Source: an uncultured Sulfitobacter sp.
GTDB lineage: Bacteria; Pseudomonadota; Alphaproteobacteria; Rhodobacterales; Rhodobacteraceae
Length of the DNA stretch: 64,000 nt
Reading direction: 5' to 3'
Assembly: GCA_937138475.1 (NCBI GenBank)
Contig: CAKZPD010000034.1
Coordinates: forward strand, 1-64,000
Each line of letters begins with the position of its first letter. Position 1 is the stretch's first letter. Shown here in pieces: positions 54,837 through 64,000 of the stretch. The translations under genes were made by a program, and so were the position numbers. A model generated the notes under the pieces. It ran no database searches. It saw nothing but the letters and a program-made list of their open reading frames with translations, and was not told where the DNA came from.

Positions 54837-56503
54837 GCGATCCCCGCAAAAACACCCGCGATATCTTTCCCGCCACAGGCAGCAAGATCACCGCCAAAAG
54901 CTGGCTGACCGAGGCCCCAATGCGGATGCTGATGAACAACCTGCACCCCGACGTGGCCGAAAATCCGCACGAACTGGTGGTCTATGGCGGCATCGGCCGC
55001 GCCGCCCGCACCTGGCAGGATTTCGATCGGATCGTCGCCAGCCTGAAAGACCTGGAAGAGGACCAAACCCTCCTGGTGCAATCAGGCAAGCCGGTCGGCG
55101 TCTTTCAAACCCACAAAGACGCCCCGCGGGTGCTGATCGCCAATTCAAACCTGGTGCCCCATTGGGCCAATTGGGACCATTTCAACGAATTGGATAAAAA
55201 AGGGCTGGCGATGTATGGCCAGATGACCGCCGGTTCATGGATTTACATCGGCAGCCAGGGCATCGTGCAGGGCACCTATGAAACCTTCGTCGAGGCCGGC
55301 CGCCAACACTATGACGGCAACCTCAAGGGCAAATGGATCCTGACCGGCGGGCTTGGCGGCATGGGCGGCGCCCAGCCATTGGCGGCGGTCATGGCCGGTG
55401 CCTGCTGCCTTGCGGTCGAATGCAATCCCGAAAGCATCGATTTCCGCCTGCGCACCAAATATGTCGACGAAAAGGCCGAAACCCTGGACGAGGCCCTGGC
55501 CATGATCGACCGCTGGACCAAAGCCGGAGAGGCCAAGTCCGTCGGCCTTCTGGGCAATGCCGCCGATGTCTTCCCCGAACTGGTGCGGCGCGGCGTGCGG
55601 CCCGATATCGTCACCGATCAGACCTCGGCCCATGATCCGATCAATGGCTATTTGCCCCAGGGCTGGACCATGGCGCAATGGCGCGACACCCGCGAAAGCG
55701 ACCCCAAAGCGGTCGAAAAAGCCGCCCGCGCCAGCATGAAAACCCATGTCGCCGCAATGGTGGATTTCTGGAACGCCGGGGTGCCAACCCTGGATTATGG
55801 CAACAACATCCGCCAGGTGGCGCTGGAAGAAGGGCTGGAAAACGCTTTCGCCTTCCCCGGCTTTGTGCCCGCCTATATCCGCCCACTGTTTTGCCGCGGC
55901 ATCGGCCCCTTCCGCTGGGCGGCGCTCTCGGGCGATCCCGAAGACATCTACAAGACCGACGCCAAGGTAAAGGAAATCCTGTCCGAGGACACCCACCTGC
56001 ACAATTGGCTGGATATGGCCCGCGCACGGATCAGCTTTCAGGGGCTGCCGGCCCGCATCTGCTGGGTCGGGCTGGGCGTGCGGCACAAACTGGGGCTGGC
56101 CTTTAACGAAATGGTGCGCAACGGCGAATTAAAGGCCCCGATCGTCATCGGCCGCGATCATCTCGATTCAGGATCCGTCGCCAGCCCCAACCGCGAAACC
56201 GAGGCCATGAAAGACGGCTCCGATGCCGTCAGCGATTGGCCACTGCTCAATGCGCTGCTCAACACGGCGTCAGGGGCAACCTGGGTATCGCTGCACCACG
56301 GCGGCGGCGTCGGCATGGGCTTCAGCCAGCATTCCGGCATGGTGATCTGCTGCGACGGCAGCCAAGACGCCGACCGCCGGATCGCGCGGGTGCTCTGGAA
56401 CGACCCGGCAACCGGGGTCATGCGCCATGCGGATGCAGGCTATGACCTCGCCAAGGACTGCGCCCGCGAAAACGGGCTTAACCTGCCCGGCATCCTGGGA
56501 TAA
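54833..56503 (+). CDS. hutU: Urocanate hydratase
   Basis: A 556-residue NAD-dependent enzyme that converts urocanate to imidazolonepropionate. The NAD-binding loop [10 protein letters not shown], the [15 protein letters not shown]-terminal block and the [20 protein letters not shown]-terminal block all match. The length is the family norm. It is the last gene of the hut operon, and a strong hairpin follows the stop. Confidence 0.98.
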   Translation: MSDPRKNTRDIFPATGSKITAKSWLTEAPMRMLMNNLHPDVAENPHELVVYGGIGRAARTWQDFDRIVASLKDLEEDQTLLVQSGKPVGVFQTHKDAPRVLIANSNLVPHWANWDHFNELDKKGLAMYGQMTAGSWIYIGSQGIVQGTYETFVEAGRQHYDGNLKGKWILTGGLGGMGGAQPLAAVMAGACCLAVECNPESIDFRLRTKYVDEKAETLDEALAMIDRWTKAGEAKSVGLLGNAADVFPELVRRGVRPDIVTDQTSAHDPINGYLPQGWTMAQWRDTRESDPKAVEKAARASMKTHVAAMVDFWNAGVPTLDYGNNIRQVALEEGLENAFAFPGFVPAYIRPLFCRGIGPFRWAALSGDPEDIYKTDAKVKEILSEDTHLHNWLDMARARISFQGLPARICWVGLGVRHKLGLAFNEMVRNGELKAPIVIGRDHLDSGSVASPNRETEAMKDGSDAVSDWPLLNALLNTASGATWVSLHHGGGVGMGFSQHSGMVICCDGSQDADRRIARVLWNDPATGVMRHADAGYDLAKDCARENGLNLPGILG

Positions 56504-56518
56504 CCGCCACCTCTTTAC

Positions 56519-56567
56519 GGCGCGGGCAGGCACGGTAATCCGCGCGCCCGCGCCTTTCTTTTGTTCC
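56519..56567 (+). terminator. Rho-independent terminator of the hut operon
   Basis: GGCGCGGGC (56519-56527) pairs with GCCCGCGCC (56546-56554) as a perfect 9-bp stem and is followed at once by TTTCTTTTGTT. The T-rich tract is the start of repeat copy D, so the repeat supplies the terminator's tail. Confidence 0.75.
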
Positions 56568-56592
56568 TAAATATCCCCGCCGGAGGCTCCCG
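56554..56592 (+). repeat. Dispersed intergenic repeat, copy D
   Basis: Starts CTTTCTTTTGTTCCTAA and has the core AAATATCCCCGCCGGAGG. It differs from copies B and C by an extra T near the start and one base before the core. It lies between hutU and the convergent PhyH gene. Confidence 0.85.
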
Positions 56593-56624
56593 CCCGGCGC
56601 CACATCAAACCGCCCTTGGCGCGC

Positions 56625-57440
<816 letters not shown>

Positions 57441-57466
57441 GGCTATGACCTTTTCAAATGGGTTCG

Positions 57467-58468
57467 TTAACGGTTCAGATCGCGCCAGCAGGGCAACAGA
57501 TCGCCCGGCGCCGGCGTGGCGTGATAAATCGCCCGCGCGATGGCCCGCGACAGACACAGCGCGGCGGCATGACCAATGGCCCCCAGATCGCCGCCCTTGC
57601 GCGCCCCGGTGGACAGGGCAAACACCAGATCGCCATCGGCGGGCAAATGCGCCGGCACCGTGGCGCGGCCGATCCCGTCATGGGCGGCCACCGCAACACG
57701 TTGGCATTCCGCTTTGGTCAAATCCGCATCGGTGGCGACAATCGCGATTGTCGTATTGGCCCGCGCGCTAAAGGCATGGGCCTTGCGGCTGTTCATCGCC
57801 TGGCCCAAACCGCCACGCGGATCCGGGCCCAGCCCGCCAAATTCATCCCCCACCTCGAACGGCGCGGCAAAGAAATGCCGATCCCCCGGCGTCGTGACCG
57901 ATCCAACGGGGTTGCTGGCCACCAGCGCCCCAACAACCGTGCCATCCCCAAGCACGAATGACGCGGTGCCAAGCCCGCCTTTGGTCATCCCGGTCAGCGC
58001 CCCGGTGCCCGCCCCCGCGCTGCCTATGTCAAAATCAACGCCAGCCGCGTCAAAGGCCCGCCGGCCCAGCGCGCGATAGGGGTTCTCGTCCCAATCCTTT
58101 TGCCCGCCATTGATCAGATCAAACAAAATGGCGCCCGGCACCAAGGGGATCACCGCCGGCCCAAGGCGAAAACCGCGCCCCGCCGCCCGCAGCCCATCCA
58201 CCACCCCCGAACAGGCATCCAACCCAAAGGCCGACCCCCCCGACAGCACCAGCGCATCGACCTGAGCCACAGATTTATCCGGCGCCAACAGGTCTGTCTC
58301 GCGGGTGCCAGGGGCACCGCCCATCACATGCACCGATGCGGTGAACGGCGCGTCCCCCACAACCACGGTGCTGCCTGATTTCAACGCCGCATCCTGCGCA
58401 TTGCCAACCCGCAACCCCGCCACATCGGTGATCGCATTCCCGGCGCCGGGGGTCATATGCGGGATCAT
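57467..58468 (-). CDS. P1-family (NylC/DmpA-like) autoproteolytic amidase
   Basis: A 333-residue Ntn-type hydrolase of peptidase family P1 (S58). The self-cleavage and catalytic threonine is expected at T239 in ANTTIAIVATDADLTK, as in NylC. Upstream blocks include LSGGSAFGLDACSGV and SAGAGTGALTGMTKGGLGT. P1 members include beta-aminopeptidases, D-aminopeptidases and nylon-oligomer hydrolases, all cleaving unusual amides. The start overlaps the SDR stop (ATGA). With a Dpp/Opp importer in the same operon, it probably cleaves an imported amide. Confidence 0.9.
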   Translation of the reverse strand: MIPHMTPGAGNAITDVAGLRVGNAQDAALKSGSTVVVGDAPFTASVHVMGGAPGTRETDLLAPDKSVAQVDALVLSGGSAFGLDACSGVVDGLRAAGRGFRLGPAVIPLVPGAILFDLINGGQKDWDENPYRALGRRAFDAAGVDFDIGSAGAGTGALTGMTKGGLGTASFVLGDGTVVGALVASNPVGSVTTPGDRHFFAAPFEVGDEFGGLGPDPRGGLGQAMNSRKAHAFSARANTTIAIVATDADLTKAECQRVAVAAHDGIGRATVPAHLPADGDLVFALSTGARKGGDLGAIGHAAALCLSRAIARAIYHATPAPGDLLPCWRDLNR

Positions 58469-59211
58469 ATACAGCGCCCTCCGTCCACTTCCATGGCCAC
58501 GCCCGTGATCATCGACGCCTCGTCCGAGCACAGGTAACAGGCGGCATTGCCCATATCCTCGGGCTGGCAAAACCGGCCCAGCGGAATGGTCGACAGGAAT
58601 TTGGCACGAATTTCGGGCGTATCCCCGCCCATAAAGGATTTAAGCAGCGGCGTTTCACCTGCAACCGGGTTCAGCGCGTTGACACGAATGCCATGGGGCG
58701 CCAGCTCGACCGCCATGGTCTTGGTCGCGGTGATCATCCACCCCTTTGAGGCATTATACCAATTCAGCCGGGGCCGGGGCGACACACCCGCCGTCGAGGC
58801 CACATTCAAAATCGCCCCGCCCGCGCGGTCTTTCATATGCGGCACCAATGCCCGTGCGGTCAGGAACACCGACTTCATGTTGACCGCCACAACCCGGTCA
58901 AAGTCGGCCTCGGTCACGTCTTCAAGCGCGGTTGGCAAATGGGTCACACCAGCGTTGTTGATCAAGATATCCACCTGTCCCCAAACGCCAAGGGCCCGCT
59001 GCGCCATGCCATCCACCGATGCGCCATCGCTGACATCCACCGCCTGCGCCAGCGCGGCCGGGCCACAGTCGGCCGCCATATCCTGCGCCGCCTCGGCGTT
59101 GATATCGGCAATCATCACCCGCGCCCCTTCGGCCAGAAACTTGCGCACAATGCCCGCCCCGAACCCCGAGGCGCCGCCGGTAACAATCGCGGTTTTCCCG
59201 TCCAGTCTCAT
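58465..59211 (-). CDS. Short-chain dehydrogenase/reductase
   Basis: A 248-residue classical SDR. The NAD(P) motif TGGASGFG is at residues 11-18, with NNAG and the catalytic Ser (NVAST) and Tyr/Lys (YNASK). Family members oxidise alcohols such as 3-oxoacyl or sugar alcohols. Its substrate is not predictable. It overlaps the ALDH gene (4 nt) and the P1 peptidase gene (4 nt); by position it could make an aldehyde for the ALDH. Confidence 0.93.
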   Translation of the reverse strand: MRLDGKTAIVTGGASGFGAGIVRKFLAEGARVMIADINAEAAQDMAADCGPAALAQAVDVSDGASVDGMAQRALGVWGQVDILINNAGVTHLPTALEDVTEADFDRVVAVNMKSVFLTARALVPHMKDRAGGAILNVASTAGVSPRPRLNWYNASKGWMITATKTMAVELAPHGIRVNALNPVAGETPLLKSFMGGDTPEIRAKFLSTIPLGRFCQPEDMGNAACYLCSDEASMITGVAMEVDGGRCI

Positions 59212-60683
59212 GTCATCTCTCCTGTTTCGACACTCCCGTGATAGGCGGCAACGGTCTTGAGCTGCGAAAATCCAAACAGCGCCTCAAAGCCCTTTTCCCG
59301 CCCGTGGCCGGATTTCCCGACCCCGCCAAACGGCAGCTCAACCCCGCCGCCAGCGCCATAATTATTGATAAAGACCTGCCCCGCCTTCAGCGCCCGCGCC
59401 AAGCGCATTTGCCGCGCCCCGCTTTCGGTCCAGACCGACGCCACCAACCCATAATCGGTGCCATTGGCAATGCGCAGGGCCTCGGCTTCGGTGTCAAAGG
59501 GGATCAGAACCTGCACCGGGCCAAACACCTCTTGCTGGGCAAGCGGGTGATCGGGGGGCACATCGGCAAACAGGTGTGGGCGCACATAAAAGCCGCCGTC
59601 CGGGGCATCGGCATCCACCGCCCCCATCGCCGCACAGGGCAAATCGGCGCCCTGCGCGATGAACCCTTCGACGATTTGCTTTTGCCGCGCCGATATCAAC
59701 GGGCCCAACCGGCGGTCTTGGATCGCCGGACCAACATCAAGGGCATGATAGGCATCTGCCATGCGGGTCTTGACCGCCTCGTAAATGCCGCGCTGCACCA
59801 ATATCCGCGATGACGCCGAACAGGTTTGCCCGGCGTTCTGAATCCCGGCATTGACCAAAAACGGCAGGGCGGCGTCCAGATCGGCATCGTCAAACACCAA
59901 CTGCGGGGATTTGCCGCCCAGCTCAAGCGTGACAGGCACCACATTGGCCCCCGCCGCCTGCTGAATCAGCGCCCCGGTGCGCACTGACCCGGTGAAGGAA
60001 ATATGCTGCACACCGGGATGCGCCGACAGGGCCGCGCCGGCCTCGGGGCCAAGGCCCGGCACCACGTTCAACGCCCCATCGGGCAACCCGGCGCCCAGAC
60101 AGATATCGGCAAAGGCCAGCGCCGTCAGACAGGCCTCTTCGGCGGGTTTCAACACGCAGGCATTGCCCATCGCTAACGCCGCGCCAACCGAACGCCCGAT
60201 GATTTGCATCGGATAATTCCACGGGACGATATGGCCGGTGACGCCATGCGCCTCGCGGAGGGTATAAACGGTATAGCCTTCCTGATAGGGGATCGTCTGG
60301 CCATGCACCTTGTCGGCGGCGCCGCCGTAAAATTCCAGATACCGCCCCAAGGCCACCGCATCGGCGCGGGCCTGTGTCAGCGGCTTGCCCACGTCGCGCG
60401 CCTCAAGCTGGGCCAGATCGTCGGCCCGCGCCAGCACCTCTTGGCCAATGCGGGTCAAAATCCGCCCGCGGGCCAAGGCGGTCATGCGCCCCCAATCCCC
60501 ATCGCGCGCCCGTTGCGCCGCCTGCACCGCGGCATCAATATCGCCGCCGCCGCCGCGGGCAATCATCGCCAGCCTGCTGCCATCAGACGGATCGACCAAC
60601 GGCACATGCTGCCCCGTCAACGGCGCCTGCCAGCGGCCACCGATCAAACACAGTCCGGGATCGAACCAGATCAAATCACTCAT
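59208..60683 (-). CDS. Aldehyde dehydrogenase, NAD(P)-dependent
   Basis: A 491-residue ALDH with catalytic C288 in NAGQTCSASS, E254 in LELGGKSP, N156 in PWNYP and cofactor lysine in LKPAEE. The C-terminal INNYGAGGGVELPFGGVGKSGHGRE is typical of betaine-aldehyde/gamma-aminobutyraldehyde-type ALDHs, though substrate calls from sequence are weak. Coupled by 4-nt overlaps to the ABC ATPase upstream and the SDR downstream. Confidence 0.93.
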   Translation of the reverse strand: MSDLIWFDPGLCLIGGRWQAPLTGQHVPLVDPSDGSRLAMIARGGGGDIDAAVQAAQRARDGDWGRMTALARGRILTRIGQEVLARADDLAQLEARDVGKPLTQARADAVALGRYLEFYGGAADKVHGQTIPYQEGYTVYTLREAHGVTGHIVPWNYPMQIIGRSVGAALAMGNACVLKPAEEACLTALAFADICLGAGLPDGALNVVPGLGPEAGAALSAHPGVQHISFTGSVRTGALIQQAAGANVVPVTLELGGKSPQLVFDDADLDAALPFLVNAGIQNAGQTCSASSRILVQRGIYEAVKTRMADAYHALDVGPAIQDRRLGPLISARQKQIVEGFIAQGADLPCAAMGAVDADAPDGGFYVRPHLFADVPPDHPLAQQEVFGPVQVLIPFDTEAEALRIANGTDYGLVASVWTESGARQMRLARALKAGQVFINNYGAGGGVELPFGGVGKSGHGREKGFEALFGFSQLKTVAAYHGSVETGEMT

Positions 60684-62320
60684 GCCTCAGCCTTTCCATG
60701 GGTTTCCTCTGGCAGATGCGGCACCGCTGCCAACAGCGCACGGGTATAGGCGTGGCTGGGGCGTTCCAGCACCTGCGCCGTTGGCCCGGCCTCGACGATC
60801 TTGCCCGACTGCATGACCAACACCCGATCAGTGACCGACCGCACCACGCTCAGATCATGCGAAATGAACAAATAGCTAAGGCCATAGGTCCGGCACAACT
60901 GTGCCAACAGATCAAGAATTTGTGCCCGAACCGATACGTCAAGCGCGCTGACCGCTTCGTCAAAGACAATCAACCGGGGCCGAATGATCAAGGCCCGCGC
61001 GATGGCGATCCGCTGCCGCTGCCCGCCCGAGAACTGATGAATGTATTTATCGGCATCCTGCGGGCGCAGCCCCACATCAACCAAGGCCTGATCAATCGCC
61101 GCACGCCGGGCCCGGCCCTTGGGTGGCTGCCGCAGCAGATGAAACGGTTCGGCGATCAGCCGCGCAACACGGTGGCGGGGGTTAAAGCTGCCAAAGGGGT
61201 CTTGAAACACCACCTGCATGGCCCGGCGCACCGCCAGATCGGGCCGCCCCCCCGCCAAAACCGGCACCCCATCAAGGGTGATCTGCCCGCCTTGCAACGC
61301 CTCAAGCCCAAGGATCGCCCGCGTCAGGGTGCTTTTGCCGCACCCCGATTCCCCGACCAGGCCCAGCCGCTCGCCCTCATGGAGCGCAAAGCTGACGCCA
61401 TCCACGGCGTGAAACCGCCCCATGCCAGAGCCAAATCCAGAGGCAATCCCGCCGACAATCCCGGCCCCCTGACCCGGCACCGCAAAACTGCGCCGGGCAT
61501 TATCAACCCGCAGCAAAACCCGCGCCGGGCTGGGCGCTGGGGGCAAATCCACCCGGTGCCGCGACGCCTGCAACAGCTTTTGCGTATAGGGATGCTGGCC
61601 GCGCGCCAAAACCGCCGCCGCCGCGCCTTGTTCGACGACTTCGCCATTGCGCATCACCGCGATGCGGTCCGCCATCTGCGCCACCACCGCCAGATCATGG
61701 GTGATCATCATCACCCCCATTTCGTCCTCTTGGGCCAAACGCCGCAACAGCGCCAAGATCTGCGCCTGCGTGGTGACATCCAGCGCCGTCGTCGGCTCAT
61801 CCGCGATCAACAATCGCGGCCGCAGGGCAATGGCGATGGCAATCACCACCCGCTGGCGCTGCCCGCCCGACAGCTGATGGGGAAACCGGCCAAGCGGAAA
61901 TTGCGCCGCCGGCAGGCCCACCCGATCCAACACGGCGCGGGCCTGGCGCAACGCCTGCGCGCTGGACATATGCTGATGAATGCGAAAACTCTCGGCCACC
62001 TGCTGGCCGATGCTTTGCACCGGGTTCAGCGCGGTCATCGGTTCCTGAAAGACCATGCCAATGTCATTGCCGCGCAGGGCGCACAAACGATTTTCCGGCA
62101 GGGTCAACAAATCCTGATCGCCAAAAATCACCTGTCCCTGGGTCTTGGACCCCGGCGGCAAAAGCCCCATCACCGACAGCGCCGTCATGGATTTTCCCGA
62201 TCCGCTTTCACCGGTCAACGCCACGACCTGTCCGGGGGCGATGCCCAACGACACCCGGTCCAGCACCGCTTGCCCACGGATCGACAGCGACAGATCGCGC
62301 AGCTCAAGCAGGGCGGTCAT
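60680..62320 (-). CDS. Fused Dpp/Opp-type ABC ATPase (two nucleotide-binding domains)
   Basis: A 546-residue protein carrying two ABC ATPase domains in tandem, the DppD-DppF or GsiA arrangement. The first has GESGSGKS (K43) and LSGGQRQRV; the second has GESGCGKST with its lysine near residue 328, and FSGGQRQRI. Both have peptide-importer C-terminal pieces. It powers import of a peptide or similar compound with the two permeases that follow upstream on the minus strand. Confidence 0.94.
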   Translation of the reverse strand: MTALLELRDLSLSIRGQAVLDRVSLGIAPGQVVALTGESGSGKSMTALSVMGLLPPGSKTQGQVIFGDQDLLTLPENRLCALRGNDIGMVFQEPMTALNPVQSIGQQVAESFRIHQHMSSAQALRQARAVLDRVGLPAAQFPLGRFPHQLSGGQRQRVVIAIAIALRPRLLIADEPTTALDVTTQAQILALLRRLAQEDEMGVMMITHDLAVVAQMADRIAVMRNGEVVEQGAAAAVLARGQHPYTQKLLQASRHRVDLPPAPSPARVLLRVDNARRSFAVPGQGAGIVGGIASGFGSGMGRFHAVDGVSFALHEGERLGLVGESGCGKSTLTRAILGLEALQGGQITLDGVPVLAGGRPDLAVRRAMQVVFQDPFGSFNPRHRVARLIAEPFHLLRQPPKGRARRAAIDQALVDVGLRPQDADKYIHQFSGGQRQRIAIARALIIRPRLIVFDEAVSALDVSVRAQILDLLAQLCRTYGLSYLFISHDLSVVRSVTDRVLVMQSGKIVEAGPTAQVLERPSHAYTRALLAAVPHLPEETHGKAEA

Positions 62321-63129
62321 CGCGCCGTCCTCAGGCGGGGGTCAAACACATCGCGCAGCCCATCCCCCAAAAGGTTCAGCCCCAGAACCGTGACGATAAT
62401 GGCCAGCCCCGGCGCCAGCGCCATATGCGGCGCAATGCTGACCAACGTCTGCGCATCGGCCAACATCCGCCCCCAGCTTGGCACCGGCGGCTGCGCCCCC
62501 AACCCGACATACGACAGACCTGCCTCGGCCAGAATCCCCAGCGAAAACTGAATGGTTCCCTGCACGATCAACAGGTTCATCACATTCGGCAAAATATGCT
62601 CGGCCGAGATCCGAACCGCCGATTTCCCCGCCACACGCGCCGCCAGAATGAATTCCCGCTCCCACAGGGACAGCGCGGCGCCGCGGGTGATCCGCGCAAA
62701 CACCGGAATGTTGAAAATCCCGATAGCGATGATCGCATTGACCGCCCCCGCGCCAAAAACCGCCGTGATCAAAATGGCAATCACCAGGGACGGAAAGGCA
62801 AAAATCAGATCATTGCCGCGCATGATCAGCTCATCAACAAGGGCGCCGCGCCGCGCCGCCGCCCAAAGCCCCAAGGGCACGCCCAGCCCCATGCCGATCC
62901 CCACCGCCACCAGCGCCACCGCAATCGAGGTCCGCGCCCCCACCATGATCATGCTAAAGATATCGCGGCCAAAATGATCGGTGCCCAGCCAATGCGCCGC
63001 CCCCGGCGGTTGCAGCTTGGCGGGAATATTCAGCACCGTGTGGTCAAGCGGGGTCCAGACAAACGACACCAGCGCCGCCAGCACCACACAACACGACAAC
63101 AGCCCGCCAAGGATCAGGTTCCGCCTCAT
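62317..63129 (-). CDS. Dpp/Opp-type ABC permease (DppC-like)
   Basis: A 270-residue inner-membrane permease of the peptide/nickel family with about six helices. It has the cytoplasmic EAA-type loop AARVAGKSAVRISAEHILPNV and the LGTDHFGRDIFSM N-terminal block typical of DppC. The ATG at 63129 overlaps the DppB-like stop; a long upstream frame to 63393 is read-through in the wrong context. It pairs with the DppB-like permease. Confidence 0.92.
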   Translation of the reverse strand: MRRNLILGGLLSCCVVLAALVSFVWTPLDHTVLNIPAKLQPPGAAHWLGTDHFGRDIFSMIMVGARTSIAVALVAVGIGMGLGVPLGLWAAARRGALVDELIMRGNDLIFAFPSLVIAILITAVFGAGAVNAIIAIGIFNIPVFARITRGAALSLWEREFILAARVAGKSAVRISAEHILPNVMNLLIVQGTIQFSLGILAEAGLSYVGLGAQPPVPSWGRMLADAQTLVSIAPHMALAPGLAIIVTVLGLNLLGDGLRDVFDPRLRTAR

Positions 63130-64000
63130 CGCCCTGCCCTCAGACGCGGATCGACCAGCGCATAGGCCAAATCGACAATGAAATTCACCATGATCACGGC
63201 AAACACCAACAACATCACCACGCTTTCCACCACGATCAAATCGCGCGCGGAAATGGATTGGAACACCAGACGCCCCAGCCCCGGCAGGTAAAACACCTGT
63301 TCGATGATGATCGACCCCGCCAACAAGAACGAAAACTGCAGCCCGATAATCGTCAGGACCGGGATCAGCGCATTGCGCAACCCGTGCCGCCACAGCGCCG
63401 CACGCTGGCTCAGGCCCTTGGCGCGGGCGGTGCGGATGTAATCTTCGGCCATCACCTCAAGCAACGCCGATCGCATGACCCGCGCCAAGATCGCCGCCTG
63501 CGGCAGGGCCAAGGCCACCGCCGGCAGGGTCAGCGCATGCAATCCCGCCCACAGCCCGCCATCCCAACCGGCAAAGCCCCCGGCCGAAAACCACCGCAGC
63601 TTGATGGCGAAAATCAGCACCAGCATCATCGCAAACCAAAAATTCGGCACCGCCACACCCAGCTGCGTCGCGCCCATCACCGTCATATCGCCCGCCCGTC
63701 CACGCCGCGCCGCCGCATAAATGCCGGCGGGAAAGGCGATGGCCGTGCTCAGCCCCAGCGCATAAAGCGCCAGCGGCAAGCTGACCCAAAGGCGGCTGGC
63801 GATCATCTCGGACACCGGCGTGCGATAGGTATAAGACAACCCGAAATCGCCCTGCACCAACCCAAAGACCCAGGTCAGATACCGCTGCCATTTCGGCACA
63901 TCCAGACCCAATTCGGCGCGCAGCGCGGCCAGGGTTTCAGGTTGCGCATTCAAGCCCAGCATAAAGGCGGCCGGATCCCCCGGCGCGATCTCGATCACAG
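63126..64000 (-). CDS. Dpp/Opp-type ABC permease (DppB-like), 5' truncated by window
   Basis: At least 290 residues of a DppB-type permease, with the APGDPA periplasmic segment and the RTARAKGLSQRAALWRHGLRNALIPVLT cytoplasmic coupling loop shown in part. The frame stays open at the window end, so the N-terminal signal-like helix and true start lie beyond 64000. A substrate-binding protein gene is expected further along but is not visible. Confidence 0.93.
   Translation of the reverse strand, partial: VIEIAPGDPAAFMLGLNAQPETLAALRAELGLDVPKWQRYLTWVFGLVQGDFGLSYTYRTPVSEMIASRLWVSLPLALYALGLSTAIAFPAGIYAAARRGRAGDMTVMGATQLGVAVPNFWFAMMLVLIFAIKLRWFSAGGFAGWDGGLWAGLHALTLPAVALALPQAAILARVMRSALLEVMAEDYIRTARAKGLSQRAALWRHGLRNALIPVLTIIGLQFSFLLAGSIIIEQVFYLPGLGRLVFQSISARDLIVVESVVMLLVFAVIMVNFIVDLAYALVDPRLRAGR

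Noticed and set aside
60374..62551. 725-codon open frame on the plus strand
   Set aside because: It is antisense to the fused ABC ATPase, whose Walker and signature motifs are intact; the frame is rich in R/P/H and has no recognisable domain.

Overview
The window is a high-GC, densely coded chromosomal segment of an alphaproteobacterium, most likely a marine Rhodobacterales (Roseobacter-group) species. The lineage call rests on gene content: an FzlA-like divisome protein, a DUF1523 protein, a NDUFA9-like protein, a cytochrome c2, a complete hut locus using the HutF branch, and many 4-nt ATGA overlaps. It is inference, since no rRNA is present. No gene-free stretch exceeds about 225 bases. I see no insertion sequence, integrase, prophage or CRISPR array.

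Layout. 1-16.3 kb: truncated tRNA-Leu(CAG), NDUFA9-like protein, uppP, glutamate synthase genes (gltD, a GFA-family gene, gltB), mtgA, fzlA-like gene, queG, an HyuA-type hydantoinase/oxoprolinase, msrB-msrA, a GlxA-type regulator and an EamA transporter. 16.4-22.9 kb: a surface-glycan block, made of a gmd, GDP-fucose/colitose synthase-like and ColD-like operon plus separate GT25, FkbM, GT11 and GT10 genes. 23-31 kb: succinate-semialdehyde-type dehydrogenase, arylformamidase-like hydrolase, creatinase, two small membrane-protein genes, HIT protein, smpB, sseA and an aromatic aminotransferase. 31-38 kb: class A penicillin-binding protein, mlaA-mlaC, and a type I secretion ABC/adaptor pair. 37.9-48.5 kb: tightly packed housekeeping and stress genes (RidA, GDPD, FemAB-like, pterin dehydratase, MscS, peroxiredoxin, ferredoxin reductase-like, rsmD, map, sfsA, CinA-domain protein, GNAT, AhpD-like, OmpA), then cytochrome c2.

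49.1-56.5 kb: the histidine-utilisation locus hutC, hutF, hutI-hutH-hutG-hutU. Together these enzymes take histidine to glutamate through urocanate, imidazolonepropionate, formiminoglutamate and formylglutamate. A 22-bp inverted repeat between hutF and hutI has a degenerate copy in front of hutC, consistent with HutC operators and autoregulation.

56.6-64 kb: a minus-strand operon encoding a Dpp/Opp-type importer (cut at the window end), an aldehyde dehydrogenase, a short-chain dehydrogenase, a P1-family (NylC/DmpA-like) autoproteolytic amidase and a PhyH-type dioxygenase. The first six are linked by 4-nt overlaps. They look like one import-and-catabolism pathway whose substrate I cannot name.

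The two most notable systems are (1) the ColD-like glycan cassette, where the PLP-enzyme lysine is replaced by histidine, predicting a GDP-3,6-dideoxyhexose next to fucosyltransferase-family enzymes, and (2) the uncharacterised importer/ALDH/SDR/P1-amidase/dioxygenase operon.
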